Part shown: positions 1 to 7,711 of the stretch, piece after piece
How the letters are laid out: each line of letters opens with the position of its first letter
Position numbering within the stretch: the first letter of the stretch is position 1
Program-made: the position numbers and the translations under genes
The notes under the pieces: model-generated
Databases searched by the model: none
What the model saw: only the letters and a program-made list of their open reading frames with translations
What the model was told of the DNA's origin: nothing
NCBI GenBank assembly: GCA_036501825.1
Contig: DASXZP010000012.1
Span: forward strand, 1 to 64,000
DNA: 64,000 nt
Direction of reading: 5' to 3'
DNA from: JAFECT01 sp036501825
GTDB taxonomy: Bacteria; Pseudomonadota; Alphaproteobacteria; Caulobacterales; Caulobacteraceae

Positions 1-258
1 GCGCAGGCCCGCCACGCTGAACGACTGACACGGCGTCCCGCCGCACAACACGTCGGGTGCCCGGACTTCGCCCGACCGCACGCGCGCGGGCAGCGTCGTC
101 ATGTCGCCGAGGTTCGGCGTCTCCGGATAGCGATAGGTCAGCAACGCGCTCGCCTGCTTGTCGATCTCGCTGAACCACGCCGCCTTCCAGCCGAGCGGCC
201 CGAACGCCAGCGATGCGGCCTCGATGCCAGAGCACACCGAACCGAACTCGATCATCAT
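1..258 (-). CDS. DNA (cytosine-5) methyltransferase, N-terminal part, cut by the window edge
   Basis: The 86 visible residues begin MMIEFGSVCSGIEAA, the SAM-binding motif I of phage-type C5 methyltransferases, continue with FSEIDKQAS (motif II region) and NLGDM (motif III region), and reach GGTPCQSFSVAG, the motif IV loop with the catalytic cysteine. The enzyme would methylate cytosine in a specific DNA site; the specificity domain lies outside the window. Its ATG overlaps the stop of the upstream gene by four bases (ATGA), so it is probably translationally coupled. A restriction partner cannot be judged from here; orphan phage methyltransferases usually protect the phage genome. Confidence 0.9.
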   Translation of the reverse strand, partial: MMIEFGSVCSGIEAASLAFGPLGWKAAWFSEIDKQASALLTYRYPETPNLGDMTTLPARVRSGEVRAPDVLCGGTPCQSFSVAGLR

Positions 259-995
259 CCGATCAGATCCCCGTCGATGTCTTCGTCGAGATCGGGACCG
301 TCCGGGTTGGACTCAGGCGCGTCAGCCGAACTTTTCGTCTGCCGCTGTTTAGGCATGTCGATCAGCGCGCGGTGCATGTCGTCCTGCAGCCCATCGACCA
401 TGCGGGTGATCAGCACACGCAGGTCGTTGCTCAGTTCGCTCTGAGCGTCGAGATTGTCCACCCATAACTGCATCGTCGCCTTGATGGTCTTGAAGCATTC
501 GCCCAGAACCTCGAGTACGTCTTCCGTGCGCCACAGGTTCCCGGCGTCGCGCATGTAGGACTGCCGCATCCGCATCGCGGCCCAATAGGGATGCTGGAGA
601 TGCACCGGCAGGTCCTGCACCCGCAGCCCGCGCAGAAACTCCGCAAGCTGGTTCGGTGGCGGCTTGGCCAGGAACGACGCCGCCTGGGAAAAATCGTAAA
701 TCTCGACGTTGCGCGCGCCGATGCCGATGGGCTTCAGGTTGGCCAGCTTGCGGCGCACCGTCTTAATATCCTGCCGGAACGCCTGGCACAGCCAGGTCAC
801 GTTCACGCCGTTCTGCATGACGTAGGGATCGCCCAGCAGCGACCGTCCCTGATGCTTGGCCTGCGACACCAGCAGCGCGCGGTTCAATTCTTCATTGCGC
901 GCTTGCTCGCGCGCGGCCTTTTCCGCATTGGTCGGCCGCCCGACCTTCGGCCCCTTGCGCGGCAGGGCGCCGATCAGGTCTTCGTCGTCGCTCAT
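255..995 (-). CDS. Putative phage DNA-packaging protein (terminase small subunit / Nu1-like)
   Basis: A 246-aa soluble protein. The N-terminus is charged (GPKVGRPTNAEKAAREQARN), a helix-turn-helix-like stretch around residues 65-90 (TWLCQAFRQDIKTVRRKL) resembles the DNA-binding part of Nu1/DUF1441 small terminases, a helical middle follows (LWVDNLDAQSELSNDLRVLI), and the C-terminal tail is acidic. Such proteins recognise the packaging site and recruit the large terminase. The start overlaps the stop of the methyltransferase pseudogene and the stop overlaps the start of the C5 methyltransferase. The assignment rests on general resemblance and phage context; a different DNA-binding phage protein is possible. 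Confidence 0.5.
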   Translation of the reverse strand: MSDDEDLIGALPRKGPKVGRPTNAEKAAREQARNEELNRALLVSQAKHQGRSLLGDPYVMQNGVNVTWLCQAFRQDIKTVRRKLANLKPIGIGARNVEIYDFSQAASFLAKPPPNQLAEFLRGLRVQDLPVHLQHPYWAAMRMRQSYMRDAGNLWRTEDVLEVLGECFKTIKATMQLWVDNLDAQSELSNDLRVLITRMVDGLQDDMHRALIDMPKQRQTKSSADAPESNPDGPDLDEDIDGDLIG

Positions 996-1472
996 CCGAT
1001 CAAATCCATTTCGGGTTCCAGGATGAAGGCCGCGATGTGACGGCCGGTCCCCTTCCCTTCGGATTGATCTTCAGTGGCCAACCAACGAACGTCGCCCAGG
1101 TTTTCAACCTTCGCGCCAGCAGCGAGAAGCATCAGCACCCATTTGTCGATTGGGTAGACGAGCACGACGCGCTTGCCCTGCCGCGCTTCGGCGATGGCTT
1201 TGCGCGCCCACGCCGTGGGACCTTTTTTCTTACCCTCGTGCATGATCGAACCGAACGGGGGGTTCACATAGTTCGACGCACCCCATGGCCGCGTCAGTCC
1301 GTCGAAACCTTCCGGAAGCGGAAACGGACACGGATCGAAAGTGAAGGCGAAGCGAGCATTCAGCGTTTCGTATAAAAGGGGGGGGTGTCAGCCAATAATG
1401 CTTCCCGTCATCCCCGTTGCCGACGTGGAATTTGTTTTCGGCCGGCGCGAGTTGGCTCTGATGTTCCCTCAT
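992..1472 (-). pseudogene. Phage DNA N6-adenine methyltransferase (Dam family), frameshifted
   Basis: Two reading frames together spell one Dam-family (PF05869-like) enzyme. The first, from ATG at 1472, reads MREHQ...GKHYWLTPP. The second gives LLYETLNARFAFTFDPCP, then YVNPPFGS (catalytic DPPY-type motif as NPPF) and RVVLVYPIDKW, ending at 992. The switch falls on a run of eight G (1378-1385 on the plus strand); removing one base gives a continuous 159-aa protein, the usual size for these enzymes. The start overlaps the alpA stop (ATGA) and the end overlaps the next gene. It may be a true pseudogene, a phase-variable tract, +1 frameshifting or a sequencing error. Confidence 0.8.
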
Positions 1473-1651
1473 CCGGCGAGCCGCGCGTGCTGCCAGGCGG
1501 CGACCTCGAAGTCGGGCCAATAGCTCATCCGGCCGGCCTTGCGCGGGGCCGGGAACTCGCCCTTGCGGACCAGAGCGTAAAGCTGGGTCTTCTTCACCCC
1601 GATCAGGGACAGCACGTCGGGCAGGCGCAGAAAGCGGATCGGTTCGGACAC
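1469..1651 (-). CDS. AlpA-family phage transcriptional activator (excisionase-like HTH)
   Basis: A 60-aa protein starting at GTG 1651, chosen because GGGAG lies seven bases upstream and because family homology begins right there (SEPIRFLRLPDVLSLIGV). The sequence has the winged-helix pattern of AlpA/MerR-like excisionases: KKTQLYALVRKGEFPAPRKA, then a strand and SYWPDFEVAAW. AlpA proteins switch on or excise integrative elements. As first gene of the phage-type operon it probably controls the genes to its left. A longer start at 1726 is possible but has no better ribosome site. Confidence 0.85.
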   Translation of the reverse strand: MSEPIRFLRLPDVLSLIGVKKTQLYALVRKGEFPAPRKAGRMSYWPDFEVAAWQHARLAG

Positions 1652-1764
1652 AGGCGGCTCCCGGTGGATGCCCGAACCATACTCACGCTTTTGTTGAAAT
1701 GCAACGCGCTTGTGGAGCGCCGTCACCTGTGCGATGAATGGCCACGTTCCCAGGAGACTTTCCC

Positions 1765-1923
1765 ATGTCCAACGCCAACGATACCCTCGATGCCATCGTC
1801 CACACCGCCGAAGGCGAAGTGAAGACCTTCACCGGCGGCGTCGCCAAGTTCATCGTATCGCATCCGCGCTGGTCGGCGCTCATCGCCCTGGCAGTCGGCG
1901 CCGTCGTCGGTCATCTCATCTGA
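1765..1923 (+). CDS. Small single-pass membrane protein (YqjD/ElaB-like tail)
   Basis: A 52-aa protein with a good ribosome site (AGGAGA, eight bases before ATG 1765). The N-terminal 33 residues are polar (MSNANDTLDAIVHTAEGEVK), and the C-terminus is HPRWSALIALAVGAVVGHLI, a short hydrophobic helix closing with a glycine-rich end. This layout resembles the C-terminal anchor of DUF883/ElaB-YqjD proteins, which tether ribosomes or stress factors to the inner membrane, but the protein is only half their length. It faces away from the phage-type operon and could be cargo of the element. Function unknown. Confidence 0.6.
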   Translation: MSNANDTLDAIVHTAEGEVKTFTGGVAKFIVSHPRWSALIALAVGAVVGHLI

Positions 1924-2004
1924 CGGTTGACGTTTCACGAATGTCGTGAGACGTATCGAAGGGTCCGACCGACCACTGGCCCGGACCGTCCCCTAGTCGG
2001 GACC

Positions 2005-2176
2005 GAGTGGGGCGGCGTCAGTTCGCCGCGTAGTTGGTTCGTCTCTGCCCGCTTCCGGCGGGTGAGGTCCGGTCCGCCCTCCCCGGACCCCATGAACCAT
2101 GGCGCGCCGCCCCACTCACCTACCCCTCCTGCGGCTTAAGGCTTCAGGACGCACGGCGATCCGAAAGGGTCGCCGT
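2005..2176 (+). ncRNA. Candidate structured RNA or structured DNA near the element junction
   Basis: The 362-bp stretch 1924-2285 has no convincing gene but contains nested stems. GAGTGGGGCGGCG (2005-2017) pairs perfectly with 2105-2117. Inside are CCCGC/GCGGG and GGTCCGG/CCGGACC hairpins. Downstream, 2153-2176 folds into a 10-bp stem (ACGGCGATCC / GGGTCGCCGT, one G-T pair) closed by a GAAA tetraloop, which argues for a plus-strand RNA. No promoter or family match was recognised, so RNA status is inference only. The remainder up to the tRNA fragment becomes AT-richer and shows nothing clear. Confidence 0.3.
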
Positions 2177-2285
2177 TGCTTTGTCAGGGCGCGTTACGCT
2201 TAAACGCAATGGTTGGCCTGCGTGTTGGCTTTTGACTAAGCCGTTTTTATAGCTTCCGTACTCCGCAAGCGTTTCCACGTGAAAA

Positions 2286-2307
2286 TCGAATCCTACCCGC
2301 GGAGCCA
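2286..2307 (+). mobile_element. tRNA-Asn 3'-end fragment, probable attachment site
   Basis: The stretch contains the T-loop end TCGAAT, the T-stem half CCTAC, the acceptor half CCGCGGA, discriminator G and an encoded CCA, in the order and spacing of a tRNA 3' end. The pairing 5' acceptor would be TCCGCGG, which fits alphaproteobacterial tRNA-Asn. The bases just upstream (TGAAA) cannot form the T-stem, so the match stops abruptly as expected for a recombination core rather than a decayed tRNA. It lies between phage-type genes and chromosomal genes. Confidence 0.7.
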
Positions 2308-2403
2308 TCCTCCTGATTTCATAAGATAAACTATCCGGACCGCCAGTACGCGCGGCTGTGCGGCGGGCCGCCCGACGCTCGGGTCCGGCTCCAGCCGTTC
2401 AGG

Positions 2404-3060
2404 CTACCGTTTGGGGATTTCGTCGAAGAACTTGCCTTCGAACCCGGTCAGGATGCGCAGGTAGAGGTCGCCGGTCTTGTAGCGCGCGTCGCGGCTCTGT
2501 TTCACCCGCATCGCGTAGTAGCCGACCTGGTGATAGTGGACGATGCGCGCGCGGATCAGGGCCTCGTCGGGCGGATAGCCCGCCTCGCGGAACAGCTCGG
2601 CGAAGGCCTCGACGAACTCGTCGTCGAACTTGCGCACGGCCTGATCCGCCTTCGGCGACACCCGCGCCCAGTCCCGCACCGCGAGATCGTAGGACGGATC
2701 GAAGTCGATCTCGTCGATCCAAACATGCATCAGGTTGGCGAATCGCTGCACCGGCGTGCCGCCGCCGTGCAGCGCCTCCAGCGCCGAGCGCGTGTTGGTG
2801 GTGCGCCAGTCCTCGAGCAAGGCGTCGAGCAGATCGTTGAGCCCGCTGAAGCGCCAGTAGAACCCGCCGCGAGTCACGCCGAGGTTCTTGGCCAGCCGGT
2901 CGATCTTCACCCCGGCGATGCCGTCGCGGATGAGCAGCTTGCGCGCCTTGGCGACCCATTCCTCGCGCGTGAACGATTCGCCGCTGGGCGCCGGGCGCTC
3001 CTTTGGCGGCGCAGGCCGCAAGGCCTCGACCTTCGCCTTCTTTCGCAGTGCCTTGGCCAT
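2404..3060 (-). CDS. TetR/AcrR-family transcriptional regulator
   Basis: 218 aa. After a basic N-terminal tail, the TetR helix-turn-helix is clear at about residues 33-80 (EEWVAKARKLLIRDGIAGVK, then LAKNLGVTRGGFYWRF). The C-terminal ligand-binding domain is all-helical with no recognised ligand signature. It is divergent from soxB with 180 bp between, so control of the sarcosine oxidase operon is a reasonable guess, by a ligand that could be sarcosine or a related amine. TetR proteins usually repress and often repress themselves too. Confidence 0.9.
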   Translation of the reverse strand: MAKALRKKAKVEALRPAPPKERPAPSGESFTREEWVAKARKLLIRDGIAGVKIDRLAKNLGVTRGGFYWRFSGLNDLLDALLEDWRTTNTRSALEALHGGGTPVQRFANLMHVWIDEIDFDPSYDLAVRDWARVSPKADQAVRKFDDEFVEAFAELFREAGYPPDEALIRARIVHYHQVGYYAMRVKQSRDARYKTGDLYLRILTGFEGKFFDEIPKR

Positions 3061-3240
3061 GGCCTCTACCTACAGGAGCATAGCCGATCCGCCAACGCTG
3101 CGGCTGACGCAGATTTGGACCGCCTGCCTGTGGCCGCAGAACAAGTTGCGCAATGATTTTCGGGGGCTGCCAAGCCGAAAGCGGGTTGACGCGGCGGACG
3201 ATACAGTTATGTATTGGCCGGGATATATGAGCATGGGGCG
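3061..3240. promoter_or_regulatory. Divergent promoter region between the TetR gene and soxB
   Basis: The 180-bp gap contains two short inverted repeats suitable as regulator half-sites: CTGCG-N5-CGCAG at 3098-3112 and the perfect 8-mer TTGCGCAA at 3146-3153. A TTGACG at 3186-3191 could serve as a -35 for soxB, but the matching -10 around 3208 (TATGTA) is weak. Binding of the adjacent TetR protein is inferred from position only. Confidence 0.35.
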
Positions 3241-4518
3241 ATGGCCGGTTATCCGGCTCGGGCGACGGTGAAGGAATATTCCGCTTTCCGACTGCTGGTT
3301 GAGGGTCTGCGCGGGCACACCGGGTGGAAGCCGACCTGGCGCGCGGTCGAACCGAAGCCGCGCTATGACGTCGTCATCATCGGCGGCGGCGGCCACGGTC
3401 TGGCGACCGCCTATTACCTCGCGAAGAATCACGGCGTGCGAAACGTCGCGGTGCTGGAGCGCGGCTGGATCGGCCAGGGCAACACCGGGCGCAACACCAC
3501 CGTTATCCGCTCCAACTATTACTATCCCGAGAGCATCGCCCTCTTCGACATGTCGGTGAAGCTGTACGAAGGCCTGTCGCGCGAGCTCAACTACAACGTC
3601 ATGTTCAGTCCGCGCGGCATGGTGATCGCCGGACACAGCCGCCACGACATGGAGCTGATGAACCGTTGGGCCGGCGCCATGCAGGCCTATGGCGTCGACG
3701 TCGGCCTGATCAGCGCCGACGAAGTGAAGCGGCGCGTCCCGGCGCTGGATACAAAGAATAAGCGCTGGCCCGTGTGGGGCGGCTTCACCCAAGGGCGCGC
3801 CGGCACCGCGCGCCACGACGCGGTCGTCTGGGGCTATGCCCACGCGGCGGACCGCCTGGGCGTGGACATTATTCAAAATTGCGAAGTCACCGACTTCCGC
3901 AAGGCGAGCAACGGGCATGTCGTCGGCGTGGAAACGTCGAAGGGCGTCATCACCGCCGACAAGGTGGTGATCTCGGTGGCGGGCAGTTCCTCGCTGCTGG
4001 CCGAACGCGCGGGCTTCCGCCTGCCGATCACCAGCTATGCGCTGCAGGCCTTCGTCAGCGAGCCGGTGAAGCCGGTGCTCGACGTGGTCTCCTGGTCGCT
4101 GGCCACCGGCATATATGTCAGCCAGTCGGACAAGGGCGGCCTGGTGTTCGGCGGTCCGCTCGACCTCTACAACTCCTATGCCCAGCGCGGAAACTTCCCC
4201 ACCGCGATCCATGCGGTCGGCGCGCTCGCCGAGCAGTATCCGTCCTTCGGCCGCGTGCGCATTCTCCGCCAATGGGCCGGGCTGGTCGACGTGGTGCACG
4301 ACTCCAGCCCTATTCTCGACGAGACGCCGGTCCCGGGGCTGTACATCAACTGCGGCTGGGGCACCGGCGGTTTCAAGGCGATCCCGGCCGGCGGCTGGGT
4401 CATGGCCCACCACATCGCAACCGGAAAACCGCACGACATCGGCAAGCCCTTCAACCGCAAGCGCTTCGAGAACGGCCGTCTGATCGACGAAGCCGCCGGC
4501 GCCGGCATCGCGCACTAG
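3241..4518 (+). CDS. soxB: Sarcosine oxidase, beta subunit
   Basis: 425 aa from ATG 3241 (a TTG at 3214 is in frame but less likely). A dinucleotide-binding fold starts near residue 43 (VVIIGGGGHGLATAYYLAKN), followed by the family's ERGWIGQGNTGRNTT stretch. His192 in ARHDAVVWGYA matches the position of the histidine that carries covalent FMN in characterised heterotetrameric enzymes. The beta subunit oxidatively demethylates sarcosine to glycine. It is first in a soxB-D-A-G-purU operon, all in the order known from Corynebacterium and rhizobia. Confidence 0.93.
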   Translation: MAGYPARATVKEYSAFRLLVEGLRGHTGWKPTWRAVEPKPRYDVVIIGGGGHGLATAYYLAKNHGVRNVAVLERGWIGQGNTGRNTTVIRSNYYYPESIALFDMSVKLYEGLSRELNYNVMFSPRGMVIAGHSRHDMELMNRWAGAMQAYGVDVGLISADEVKRRVPALDTKNKRWPVWGGFTQGRAGTARHDAVVWGYAHAADRLGVDIIQNCEVTDFRKASNGHVVGVETSKGVITADKVVISVAGSSSLLAERAGFRLPITSYALQAFVSEPVKPVLDVVSWSLATGIYVSQSDKGGLVFGGPLDLYNSYAQRGNFPTAIHAVGALAEQYPSFGRVRILRQWAGLVDVVHDSSPILDETPVPGLYINCGWGTGGFKAIPAGGWVMAHHIATGKPHDIGKPFNRKRFENGRLIDEAAGAGIAH

Positions 4519-4529
4519 AGTCCCCCGCC

Positions 4530-4805
4530 ATGCTCCTGATCAAATGCCCCTTCTGCGGCGAGCGCGACGAAATCGAATTCCGCTGTGGCGGCGAAAGCCA
4601 CATCCAGCGGCCCGCATCGGACGTGTCCGACGAGACATGGGGCGCCTATCTGTTCGCGCGTGAGAATCCGCGCGGCGTCCATTTCGAACGTTGGGTGCAT
4701 CACGCCGGCTGCCGGCAGTGGTTCAACCTCGCGCGCGACACGGTCACCCATGAAATTCGCTCGGTCTATCCGATAACAGCGCCGCGACGGGGGCCCAGCC
4801 AATGA
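4530..4805 (+). CDS. soxD: Sarcosine oxidase, delta subunit
   Basis: 91 aa, the usual size. The zinc ligands of the small delta subunit are present: CPFCGERDEIEF at residues 6-17 and the HHAGCRQWF stretch with a further His and Cys. The delta subunit is structural, capping the alpha subunit in the cytoplasmic heterotetramer. The gene starts 12 bp after soxB and its stop overlaps the soxA start by four bases (ATGA), indicating coupled translation. Confidence 0.93.
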   Translation: MLLIKCPFCGERDEIEFRCGGESHIQRPASDVSDETWGAYLFARENPRGVHFERWVHHAGCRQWFNLARDTVTHEIRSVYPITAPRRGPSQ

Positions 4806-7711
4806 CGCAGTCGTTCCGCAGCGCGTCGGGCGGCCTTGTCGAGCGCGGCCGCACGCTGAAGTTCCGCTTTGCCGGTCGCGAGTACGAAGGCTACGAGGGC
4901 GACACCCTCGCCTCAGCACTTCTGGCCAACGGCGTCCGCCTGGCGGGGCGTTCGTTCAAGTACCACCGGCCGCGCGGCCTGATCGCCGCCGGCCCGGAGG
5001 AGAGCAACATCCTCGTCACCGTTGGCCAAGGCGGCCGGCGCACCACGAACCTGAGGGCAACCGAAGTCGATCTCTACGACGGGATGGTGGCGGCGCCGGT
5101 GAACTGCTGGCCGTCGCTGCGCTTCGACGTCGGCGCGGTGAACAACCTGTTCTCCCGCTGGCTCGGCGCGGGCTTCTACTACAAGACCTTCATGTGGCCG
5201 CACTGGATGCTGTTCGAAGGCTTCATCCGCCGCGCCGCGGGCCTTGGACAACCTTCGACCGAAGCCGATCCCGATCGCTATGAACTGGCCTACGCGCACT
5301 GTGACGTGCTGGTGGTCGGCGGCGGCGCGGCGGGCTTGGCCGCGGCGAAAGCGGCGGCGGCGGGCGGCCGGCGCGTGATACTTTGCGATCAGGATACGCG
5401 GTTCGGCGGCTCGCTGCTGTGGTGTGACGCCGAGGTCGAAGGCTTGCGCGGCCGCGACTGGGTCGACCGTACGGTCGCGGGCTTGTCCACCCAGCCCAAT
5501 GTCCGCCTGGCGCCGCGCACGACCGCGGTTGGTCACTATGACTATAACAGCGTGGTCCTCCTGGAACGCGTGCCCGGCCGTGAAGGCGAGGCTCGCGACG
5601 GTGCGCGCGAGCGGCTGTGGCAGGTGCGCGCGGAGCAGGTGATCTATGCCTGCGGCGCGCTCGAACGCCCCATCGTCTTCCCCGGCAACGACAAGCCCGG
5701 AATCATGCTGGCCTCGGCGGCGCGGCAGTACGCCAACCGCTGGGGCGTGCGCACCGGCGACCGCCTGGTGGTCTTCACCAACAACGACAGCGCCTACGAC
5801 GCCGCCCTCGCCGCCGCCGACGCCGGCGCGCGCCTGATCGCCGTCGTGGACTCGCGCGCGAACGTCGACGCGCAGCGCCAAAAGCAGATCACCGCCTGCG
5901 GCGCTGAGCTGATCACCGGCGGCGCGGTCATTGAAACCCACGGCGACACCGTGCTGAAGGGGGTGACGGTCCGCGAAGGCGCGGGCCGCACGCGGCGGAT
6001 CGCCTGCGACGGTCTGCTGATGGCCGGGGGCTGGAATCCGACCGTTCACCTGTACTCGCAAGCCGGCGGCAAGCTGCGCTGGGAGGACGCGCGGGCCTTC
6101 TTCCGGCCCGACGGCGTGCGCGACGCGATCGCCTGTGTGGGCGCCTGCAACGGAACGCTGGGTCTCGCGGCGGCGCTGCAGGAGGGCCATGAGGCGGCAG
6201 CGTTTGGACGCGCCGGGGCGCCGGCGTCGCCGCAGACCGAGGAACCGGCGATTGAGCCGCTGTGGCGCGTCGATGCGCCCGGCAAGGCGTTCGTCGACTT
6301 CCTGAACGACGTCACCGCCGGCGACATCGCCCAGGCGGCGCGCGAGAACTTCGTCTCGGTCGAGCACCTGAAGCGCTACACCACGCTCGGCATGGCGCCC
6401 GACCAGGGCAAGACCAGCAACGTCAACGCTCTCGCCGTCATGGGCGAAGCGACCGGACGCGCGCCCGCCCAGGTCGGCACGACCCGCTACCGCCCGCCGT
6501 TCACCCCGGTGTCGATGGCCAGCTATCGCGGACGCCTGCGCGGCGATCTGTACCGTCCCTACCGTCACACGCCCATGCACGCCTGGCATCTGGCGCACGG
6601 CGGCAAGATCGAAGAGTTCGGCGAGTGGCAGCGTCCCGCGCTCTATCTGCAGCCGGGCGAAGATCACGAACAGGCGGTGCGCCGTGAATGTCGCGCCGTA
6701 CGCACGGCCTGCGGGCTGTTCGACGCCAGCCCACTCGGCAAGATCGAGGTGCGCGGACCGGACGCGGCGCGCTTTGTCGATCTGATCTACGCCAACACCA
6801 TGTCGACCCTGAAGCCCGGCAAGCTGCGCTACGGCCTGATGCTGAACGAGCTCGGGATCATCATCGACGACGGCGTCGCCGCGCGGCTCGACGAGGAAAC
6901 CTTTCTGGTCGGCACGACCAGCGGGGGCGCGGACAAGATCGCCGCCGGCATGGAAGAATGGCTGCAGTGCGAATGGATCGACCTTAAGGTCCTGGTCGCG
7001 CCGGTCACCACCGACTGGGCGGTGATCAACATCGCGGGGCCCGCATCGCCGCAGGTGCTAGCCGCCGTCGGCTGCGACTTCGATCCGGACCCGAAGCGCT
7101 TTGAGCATCTCAGCTTCCGCACCGGCGCCGTCGGCGGCATTCCGGCGCGGGTGATGCGGGTGAGCTTCACCGGCGAAGCGTCCTACGAAATCAATGTGCC
7201 GGCCGATCGCGCGCTTGACCTGTGGGAGCGTCTGTACGCGGCCGGCAAGCCGTTCGGGATCGAGCCGTTCGGCATCGATGCCCTGATGCAGATGCGCACC
7301 GAGAAGGGCTTCCTCCACGTCGGCTCCGACACGGACGGCACGACGGTCCCGGCGGACGTGGGCTGGACCAAGGTCGCCAATCGCCCGGTGGATTTCGTGG
7401 GCAAGCGCTCGCTGCTGTGGGAGACCAACCAGGACCCGTCGCGGCCGCAACTGGTCGGTTTGAGCGAAGCGGGCGGCCAGGTCCTGGCCATCGGCGAACA
7501 CGTCCGCGACCCGAAGGGCGATAAGCCGACCATTGGATATGTCACCTCGTCCGGGTACAGCGAGGCGTTGGGACGCGGCGTGGCGCTGGCCATGATCCAG
7601 GGCGGTCGCGCGCGCATCGGCGAGGAACTCGTCACCACCCGCTCGGGCCAGCGTGTCCGCATTGTCGAAGCCGCCGCCTACGACCCGAAGGGAGAGCGCC
7701 TCAATGGATGA
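4802..7711 (+). CDS. soxA: Sarcosine oxidase, alpha subunit
   Basis: 969 aa, normal for the family. The N-terminus (residues about 19-60, FRFAGREYEGYEGDTLASAL) is the ferredoxin-like domain that in this family carries no cluster. An NAD-binding fold begins near residue 168 (VLVVGGGAAGLAAAKAAAAG). From about residue 590 to the end is a GcvT/aminomethyltransferase-like domain that passes the methyl-derived carbon to tetrahydrofolate, giving 5,10-methylene-THF. The start overlaps soxD and the end overlaps soxG. Confidence 0.95.
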   Translation: MTQSFRSASGGLVERGRTLKFRFAGREYEGYEGDTLASALLANGVRLAGRSFKYHRPRGLIAAGPEESNILVTVGQGGRRTTNLRATEVDLYDGMVAAPVNCWPSLRFDVGAVNNLFSRWLGAGFYYKTFMWPHWMLFEGFIRRAAGLGQPSTEADPDRYELAYAHCDVLVVGGGAAGLAAAKAAAAGGRRVILCDQDTRFGGSLLWCDAEVEGLRGRDWVDRTVAGLSTQPNVRLAPRTTAVGHYDYNSVVLLERVPGREGEARDGARERLWQVRAEQVIYACGALERPIVFPGNDKPGIMLASAARQYANRWGVRTGDRLVVFTNNDSAYDAALAAADAGARLIAVVDSRANVDAQRQKQITACGAELITGGAVIETHGDTVLKGVTVREGAGRTRRIACDGLLMAGGWNPTVHLYSQAGGKLRWEDARAFFRPDGVRDAIACVGACNGTLGLAAALQEGHEAAAFGRAGAPASPQTEEPAIEPLWRVDAPGKAFVDFLNDVTAGDIAQAARENFVSVEHLKRYTTLGMAPDQGKTSNVNALAVMGEATGRAPAQVGTTRYRPPFTPVSMASYRGRLRGDLYRPYRHTPMHAWHLAHGGKIEEFGEWQRPALYLQPGEDHEQAVRRECRAVRTACGLFDASPLGKIEVRGPDAARFVDLIYANTMSTLKPGKLRYGLMLNELGIIIDDGVAARLDEETFLVGTTSGGADKIAAGMEEWLQCEWIDLKVLVAPVTTDWAVINIAGPASPQVLAAVGCDFDPDPKRFEHLSFRTGAVGGIPARVMRVSFTGEASYEINVPADRALDLWERLYAAGKPFGIEPFGIDALMQMRTEKGFLHVGSDTDGTTVPADVGWTKVANRPVDFVGKRSLLWETNQDPSRPQLVGLSEAGGQVLAIGEHVRDPKGDKPTIGYVTSSGYSEALGRGVALAMIQGGRARIGEELVTTRSGQRVRIVEAAAYDPKGERLNG

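Larger units (their letters stand above)
1..2307. mobile_element. End of an integrated phage-like element, bounded by a tRNA-Asn 3' fragment
   Basis: Genes 1-1651 are phage-type (AlpA activator, phage N6-adenine methyltransferase, terminase-small-subunit-like protein, phage-type C5 methyltransferase), all on the minus strand and joined by ATGA overlaps. To their right lies a 22-bp copy of a tRNA-Asn 3' end at 2286-2307, with no intact tRNA around it, after which ordinary chromosomal genes start. Elements that integrate into tRNA 3' ends leave such a duplicate at the far junction, so the element should extend left of the window towards an intact plus-strand tRNA-Asn gene. No integrase or structural phage gene is visible here. 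The boundary is inferred. Confidence 0.6.

Noticed and set aside
1378..1385. Programmed ribosomal frameshift at the G8 tract
   Set aside because: Not excluded, but a +1 shift on a C run with no downstream structure that I could identify is less likely than an indel; kept only as an alternative.
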